Part shown: piece by piece, positions 58,143 through 64,000 of the stretch
How the letters are laid out: each line of letters begins with the position of its first letter
Numbering within the stretch: position 1 is the stretch's first letter
Source: Phoronis australis
Lineage: Eukaryota > Phoronida > Phoronidae
NCBI GenBank assembly: GCA_002633005.1
Contig: NMRA01000362.1
Location: 1 to 64,000, forward strand
Direction of reading: 5' to 3'
DNA length: 64,000 nt
Notes under the pieces: model-generated
Told to the model about the DNA's origin: nothing
Database searches by the model: none
The model's input: the letters and a program-made list of their open reading frames with translations, nothing else
Made by a program: the position numbers and the translations under genes

Positions 58143-60278
58143 TGCCAAATTGCGCATATAGTCGCAATTTCACTCATAGACTGAAGCACACACATTTAAT
58201 ACGCACAAACTGTACTGTGCTCTGTAGTCGCCGATTGATTATGTCGTTACTAAGCGTTATGGGGAAACATTGAAAGATTGCTGACGATTCCGCTTGGAAG
58301 AATGTAATCAGTAACATTGTTCTTCGGGGTGATAAGGTGCAGTCTAGTGACCAAATATAATGTAGACAGAAAAATGCGAAGCCTTATGCTCCACGTTTCT
58401 TTTCAGGACGGTTTTCGACTTGGCAAGGCGTATATAAGTGGTACAGGTATGACTTCTTGTGTTTTCATTATGCTGTATCCCACAAGTGTTCAAGTAAAAT
58501 AGCTGTAATTCTAGCACACAGGGTCTTGTTGCCGGGACGCTCATTGTAATTCACGAAACAAACTAAACATGATCTTTCAGAAAGCGTGTTCATCGCTAAT
58601 CAGCTGAACATTCTATGTCCGACCCCATTTAAGTTTCAGAAATGAACGCTTTTTTCAATCAATTATTCAGGATATTTGTATGAATTTTCTTACGGGGGCT
58701 TGTGTTGTCAGGGTCACTAGCGATAAGCGTAAAAGACGAGAAAAATTCGATGCAGCAAGCAGAATATGTTATGTTTTAATTGTCGTCTGTTCGCTGTTCG
58801 TTTAAAGAACCGATAGGCACGTGTCTGATATCAACAAACCTGCTAGTCGCGACGGGTTAATGAGCTAAGTTGTGAAAGTAATGCTAAAGAATGACGTAAT
58901 CAGCCTGAAAGTGAGATCAATGGTTCATTTCACTCACACTTTTATTTTTCAGTCTATCTTGCCTCTGTGACGGAAATCCGCTTTTGTAAGTACATTTACA
59001 CGGTCTGTGCGTACACGACCGTGCGCTTGCTAAAACACTAACTTTCATGCATGCATGCACTGCGCGTGCTTGCAATTACGTTTTGATAAGTATGTTTTCA
59101 AAGGTAATTTTGCTTCACATGTATTTCCGAGTTTGTGTTTATCAGAAGAACAAAAGTCAAGTTTTGAAATGCAGTGAGCCAGTGACTATAAAAACACTTA
59201 GTTTTCCATGAATGGTACGTGTGGCTTCTTCAATTAGAAGATGACCACATAATGTCTAGAAATTCACGATTGAAACTGTTAATTGCCGCTGGTAGAATGG
59301 TTTTTGTTTTTTGGCAAGAAAACGTTCTACGGTACGCGGTACTTTTATTTAACAGTAATGTTGTGCATGTTTAAATCATGATATCTTTAATCAAGCACCG
59401 CTATTTTTAGCCCATTAATGACGCTATTAGCATTCACATGTAGAGTTGAGGAACGTTTCAACAAGCTGGACCGAGGTTTTTTGTCTGTCTGTAGGAATAG
59501 TATAAGACAATCTTTAGTTTGTTAGAGACCTTGCGCCTCACCAATTTGATGAATCAGTAACAACTGTTTAAGGAACTGCATTTAGCCCTGTTTAGCTGGC
59601 TGAAAACGAAAATCGAATTATAGGCTTTGCGCTCTCGTTGGTGAACTACTATTCATTGCCCCGGTTGTATTTCCGTTATCAACAAGATTATCAAAACCAT
59701 CCGCGACACAAGATAGCGTTTCACAGCTTTGGCCAACCCTGAAATTACGAATTCGAAAATTGCGTGCGTGTATAAAGTTCCCGTAAAACATATTATGAGG
59801 TTAGTTTTGTGAGGGTAAAAGGCCGAATTCGTTTTCTTTTGTATCCACCTAAACAAGTAGAAATACAGCTTTTTGTTATTTTGTTTTTTTCTTTCGCCAC
59901 GAACAACTTTTTACTGTTCTCTTAATTTTGTTATTTTTGGTGACTTAATTACTCATAGATACAGTATGCGTGGAACTGAGTGACACGTGGCTTTGAATCC
60001 AATTTTTGCTGTAAACCGAATTTTGGTTTTGCAAAGAAATACAGTACTGTAACCGATAGCCGGTTATTAAAATTCCACCCAGTGACAAATTTGATTATAT
60101 AGCCAGTCCTTTCCAAGCCCGGAAATCACACCTTTTTGACCACGGAGAAATCCTGTTTTAAAGACGTTACCTGGGTTGATAGCCACCTTACTAATAACAT
60201 AGAAGTAGCATTTTTGGGCAGAAAAGGTCATCGAGATTGCTAACAGGCTCGTGCTGATATCACTATTTGCCGTTTTAG
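58143..60278 (+). other. Upstream region / 5' UTR intron of plus-strand sHSP
   Basis: Candidate non-coding exon 58,953-58,985: acceptor 'ttttatttttcag' and donor CTTTT/gtaagtaca are both good, and splicing from it to 60,279 would give a ~1.29 kb intron. A TATATAAG at 58,430 may be a TATA box but its distance to a start site is unknown. One GAAnnTTC pair (GAACATTC) is near 58,608, too little for a heat shock element call. Confidence 0.35.
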
Positions 60279-60287
60279 TTGTCTGCC

Positions 60288-61787
60288 ATGGCGCGATGGG
60301 GTGCTGACTCGTCGTTTGAATCAGGTATTGGCAACAGAGGGCGTCTCCAGCAGTTGGAAGATATGCAACAGGATATAAACAGACGAATGCAGGACACGTT
60401 GTTTCGACAAAAGTATGCTACGTTTGATGAACCCAGGAGACTAGTTGGGGACATTGATAGACATTTTGACAGGATGGACAGGGATTCGCCATCGCCTAAA
60501 CGTTTTGGGCAAGCAATGCGTACTAATTTCAGTAACTCGTTTGAAGATCCGGGTATGGGAAGGTTTTCGAGAGAATATTCTCCTGTGGCACAACCCCAGT
60601 TCTACACAATGGGGCGTTCACCGAACAGATCGAATCGGCAGACAGACATTAGACCAAGCTTCCAAATGAGTCCTTCCGCAATGTCAACTGGTCGTTTCGC
60701 TACAAGATCCCAGACTCCACCAGCGCAACAACATCCACGGAGCACAGTTCCGCCGGAAGGATATCTTCCTGACAGATCATGTTTTGTCACAGATGAAAAT
60801 GGCGCACGACGCTTTAAGGTCGAGTTCGACATCGGGGACGGGTTCGAGGCAGAAAACGTGCGTGTCATTGCCAACGGAAGTAAGATTACTGTCAAAGTAA
60901 ACAAGCTGGAGAAAGACGATTTCTCAACACTTACGAGAGAATTCACAAGAACCGTCGACGTACCTGACAATGTTAACCCTAAAGAGGTTAAAGCGTTTTA
61001 CCTGAATGGAATGTTGGTTCTTGATGCCCCTGTTAAACCTCCGCAATTCGAACGCGTGATGCAGTCACCGGATAGATTCAGACAACCTATAGTGACCAAG
61101 AAAACGATCACCAAAACCGTCTCGGGGTCACCACACCCTGTCACTGATCAGGGTAATCCCGGGTCTGCAACGGCTATGTCTTACGGATACAATGCTCCGA
61201 GACCAGTAGCCCCGCCAATCACGCCAGCCTCCCAGCAAGACAAAGTTTTCTATCAAAGTTCAGCCCAGCAGCCATCAGCTAGCACAGCTGTAGAGGACCA
61301 TGGATCGTTCTCCCAATCACTGAACAGAAAGCCGTCTGGAGCTACGCAGTACAAGACAAGTTCTGCACATATATCTCTGGCTCCGCCTCGTGAAAAAACG
61401 CCACCTGCCCCTCAGGCATCGAGCTCGGACACAGTCAAAACTTATTTTGTTCAGCAACAACCTGCGCAGAGGTCTCAGACAAAGAGAGCATCATTTACAA
61501 AAGAGTCGTCACCACCAGGTGGACGCAAATTTGTCATGGAATTTTCAATTGGCAAAGAAGTTCAACCGGGTGACATTAATATCCACACGCAGGACGGCGT
61601 TGTTCACGTCACTGCCGACTGGCAGGAAGAAAGGGCGGTTGGTCAACCAGTGAAGCAGAAAACATTTCATAAAAGTGTGCCGCTTCCAGTGGGCGTGGAT
61701 CCGGAAAGTGTCACCGCGCACTTCCTTGACGGTGGGAAGCTCGTACTTGAAGCCCCTGTATTACCTTACGGCTTGACTGACGTGTGA
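60288..61787 (+). CDS. Large small heat shock protein with two alpha-crystallin domains
   Basis: Hsp20/alpha-crystallin chaperone, 499 residues in one coding exon. The ATG at 60,288 sits in a strong GCCATGG context, 9 bases after a predicted acceptor ('tgccgttttag', exon start 60,279). The N-terminal ~160 residues are Arg/Gln/Ser-rich and low in complexity, with a Q-Q-L-E-D-M-Q-Q-D-I-N-R-R helix-like start. First alpha-crystallin domain at about 173-250 (F-K-V-E-F-D-I-G ... L-V-L-D-A-P-V). A disordered linker of ~160 residues rich in Ser, Pro and Gln. Second domain at about 412-491 (F-V-M-E-F-S-I-G ... L-V-L-E-A-P-V). Both domains keep D/V-P-x-N/G-V-x-P signatures. Unusually long for the family (typically 150-350 residues); the excess is all N-terminal and linker. 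Paralogue of 40,648-41,637, in the opposite direction. Confidence 0.93.
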   Translation: MARWGADSSFESGIGNRGRLQQLEDMQQDINRRMQDTLFRQKYATFDEPRRLVGDIDRHFDRMDRDSPSPKRFGQAMRTNFSNSFEDPGMGRFSREYSPVAQPQFYTMGRSPNRSNRQTDIRPSFQMSPSAMSTGRFATRSQTPPAQQHPRSTVPPEGYLPDRSCFVTDENGARRFKVEFDIGDGFEAENVRVIANGSKITVKVNKLEKDDFSTLTREFTRTVDVPDNVNPKEVKAFYLNGMLVLDAPVKPPQFERVMQSPDRFRQPIVTKKTITKTVSGSPHPVTDQGNPGSATAMSYGYNAPRPVAPPITPASQQDKVFYQSSAQQPSASTAVEDHGSFSQSLNRKPSGATQYKTSSAHISLAPPREKTPPAPQASSSDTVKTYFVQQQPAQRSQTKRASFTKESSPPGGRKFVMEFSIGKEVQPGDINIHTQDGVVHVTADWQEERAVGQPVKQKTFHKSVPLPVGVDPESVTAHFLDGGKLVLEAPVLPYGLTDV

Positions 61788-62010
61788 CTGAGCGCTGTCA
61801 ACAAAGGTGATTGATACTTACTGGATGAGCTTGTTTTTGAAATGAAAGTACCGTAAGTTAGGTGCTCTGCATGTCCTATGTTATGTATGAACATTGATGA
61901 CTGAACGTTCAACGGCATACTTCGTGCGCATGTGTACATACACATCAGCAGTGTGGCAAAAGTTGATATAAAGTTTGTAGCTGAACCGTACGTTTGCGAA
62001 TATTGCTACA

Positions 62011-62037
62011 TGTATATATACGGTATATATATATATA
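62011..62037. repeat. (TA)n microsatellite in 3' region
   Basis: Short TA tract interrupted by 'cgg', between the sHSP stop codon and its likely poly(A) signal. Confidence 0.9.
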
Positions 62038-62159
62038 GTGCATGTCAAATTAAGCCCGGCGACATTGGCAAATTCAAAAACATGGTCTTTGGCACTTCGA
62101 CTTTTCCACTTGATATATTACACACTGTACAATGTAACAAAAAGAGATAGTGAAATGAA

Positions 62160-62165
62160 AATAAA
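62160..62165 (+). terminator. Poly(A) signal AATAAA for plus-strand sHSP
   Basis: First canonical AATAAA after the stop codon, about 370 bases downstream. Gives a reasonable 3' UTR length. Not proven. Confidence 0.5.
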
Positions 62166-62749
62166 CTGTTTTGGCGTAAATGGTGTTGTAAATACAACCA
62201 ATTTTCCGGTACTACGTTTAGGCCATCCGAATTGGAAAATCTGTAGAAAATGAATGAATTATGTTGATGAAGTGGAAGACCAGCACTTAAATACAGGAGT
62301 TTTCCTTAGATACTTCATCAAAATCACATCCTGGTTTTATTTTTAAAAATATATACAGGCAAATAATTATAATATATTTTTAGCTTAGTTGTAGAATTTT
62401 TGGAGGTCCACCTGAACAATATGGGTGCGAAAGTTCAATGTCATTGGATCTTTACAAACGACAAACATATGCTTAGAGGTACGTGGTTGTAGTTTAGGAA
62501 ATGCACCTACAATGTATATTTCGCGAGTGTACTTGATGGGTAAAGCCCAGTCTGCGTTTGAACCTGGAGAAAGACTATCTTTAAAACCAGACATGGGCGT
62601 TGGTTTAAAAGAAACATCAGTAGACTTACGAAAAGTGTTTGTTGTGTACTCTTTTCACTCCGGATTAGGCATTACGACGGACACAAACCTTGTGTAGACA
62701 AGGACACCGCGGTGAAATGCGCCCCCAGCTCTGAAAACGGTGCTTATCA

Positions 62750-63830
62750 GTATTATAAAAATGGCCACTAGATGGCACAGTACTGAGCCCAATCAAAAAT
62801 TGCGAAGGCGTCCTCGCCTCTCAAACTTGTTCTCCAAGTTTCATGAAACTGCGTAAAAGAACTCCAAAGATACAAAGGCATACGCAAAAATGCCATAAGA
62901 AACAAAACAAATAGTTGAATCCGTCTATTTGTTTTGAAGCTAGTAAGAATACAATTAGAAATTTTAAAAACATCTAAGGAGGGTTTAAGAGTTTCAGTCG
63001 TAGATGCGAAATATGTCATGTCCACAGAAAATCCATGTCAGTCGTGCTGTTGCCAATACGAAAACGTCTTCCAATTTCATAACAACCCTCTGCGCGGTTT
63101 AGGAGCGGAAGCAGACGACAAAAAGTGATTAAAAAATAATTAAAATGGCCTCTAGTTGGGGCAGAATACGCCTAATCCATTACAAAATGGAGAGGTGTTG
63201 ACATCTTCATAACAGAAACTTGGTTGGCAAATTTCATGAAAAAACATATAGGAAAGTTAACGTAAAACAATAAAATTGTCACTCACTAGGGGGCACGGCT
63301 GTAGTTGGGTTGATCTGGAACTCGTCGTCATCTGTTGTAATCTCCATAGAAACACGTCTGCAAAATTTCACCAAGGTCTTGCGAATGGTAAAGGGGATTC
63401 AGCCGTGGACACAAAAAAAATGTCACTAGGGGTTGCCAGATTAGTCGAACATGTCCTAAAATCAAACTTGGGCCTCCGTCTTCTCAGAAGGAACACATCT
63501 CCCAAGTTTAATAACTTGTCTTCAAGGCAGCAACTTGGTGGACGGAGGGGGTGACGTCAAAAAACTACGATTTTTTTTAAATGGGTATGGAGTGGCGTAG
63601 AATACGTCAAATCCGTCCGAAAATGAGAAAAAGGCGTCATCTCCTTAATAAAACATACACGTCGGACAAACCGGAAGGTGCCATCGCTTCTTTAATACAA
63701 AAGCTTTCTAATTAATTTTCATACATTTCGGTGGAGGAACTTCAAAGATACAGAGGACAACGGAAAAAATAAAATTGCCACAAGAGGGGCACAGCGGTAG
63801 TTGTCCGTTGCCCACTTCATGTAAATCATA
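62750..63830 (+). repeat. Phrase-repeat array, second locus
   Basis: Same family as 21,093-22,985: phrase starts near 62,757 (aaaaatggccactagatgg), 63,140 (aaaatggcctctagttgg) and 63,585 (gtatggagtggcgtagaatacg). Each is followed by 'gcgtcNtc', 'aNtttcatgaaa', 'agatacNNaggcaNacg' and 'NccactagggggcacNgc' type motifs. Both loci are in the same orientation on the plus strand. No coding supported. Confidence 0.8.
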
Positions 63831-64000
63831 CATGTACATGTACCACTGTAGTGGGGCGCAAGCGCACGTAGGCGCAGCCAACCATCTTGTGGCATTTGAA
63901 CGTAGCGCCTACGCACCGTAACTTACGTTCAGTGCTTGAGGTGATACGTTGCCGGGCTTTGGGCGTCTACTTACCTCTAGTTTTACCACTGCAGCACTGT
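63831..64000. other. Window end, short inverted repeat
   Basis: CGTAGGCGC at 63,867-63,875 pairs with GCGCCTACG at 63,905-63,913, preceded by 'tacatgtacatgtac'. Possibly the edge of another small element that continues past the window. Confidence 0.4.

Noticed and set aside
60279-60287. Three extra N-terminal residues for the plus-strand sHSP
   Set aside because: They start at TTG directly after a splice acceptor; the ATG at 60,288 has a strong Kozak context.

Overview
This window is eukaryotic nuclear DNA. It is AT-rich, gene-poor and intron-bearing (clean GT-AG splice sites are visible), full of decayed mobile elements and microsatellites, and strikingly rich in the palindrome TACATGTA. 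Together with the gene families present (tandem-domain small heat shock proteins, a cysteine-free Ig-like exon, and two decayed multicopy transposon-associated gene families), this suggests a marine invertebrate such as a cnidarian, hemichordate or lophotrochozoan. I cannot decide the phylum from the sequence.

Layout. (1) 1-2,645: two near-identical ~930 bp direct copies, the first ending at a single N, so a local duplication or an assembly join. (2) 2,646-9,309: mostly unassigned, with one copy of a small inverted-repeat element, a tRNA-like SINE relic, a foldback and a decayed ~240 bp tandem array. (3) 9,310-21,092: three copies of a ~3.3 kb tandem unit. Unit 2 is interrupted by a complete solo LTR with a 5-bp target duplication and by a ~3 kb insertion; unit 3 is internally deleted. 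Each unit carries on the minus strand a 30-nt candidate microexon. (4) 21,093-22,985: an array of short degenerate phrase repeats, which recurs at 62,750-63,830 and carries CTCF-like motifs. (5) 23,930-24,295: a clear minus-strand Ig-like exon with phase-1 boundaries. The microexons have the same phase and strand, so exon and microexons may belong to one large gene. A LINE 3' end lies just upstream. (6) 27,720-29,770 (minus) and 33,439-34,271 (plus): two broken transposon-associated genes. (7) 37,232-39,127: foldbacks, a 563 bp element with 16-bp terminal inverted repeats, and a nested pair of MITEs. (8) 40,648-41,637 (minus) and 60,288-61,787 (plus): two intact small heat shock protein genes, each with two alpha-crystallin domains, head to head about 18.7 kb apart. 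Both have a splice acceptor 9-12 nt before the ATG. (9) The remainder is non-coding DNA with microsatellites, MITE copies and one unassigned open frame at 55,433-55,684.

The two small heat shock proteins are the only complete genes I can defend. The most novel candidate is the minus-strand Ig-like exon together with tandemly duplicated 30-nt phase 1-1 exons, which if spliced would give a variable-length ten-residue-repeat linker. That link is inference and needs transcript evidence.
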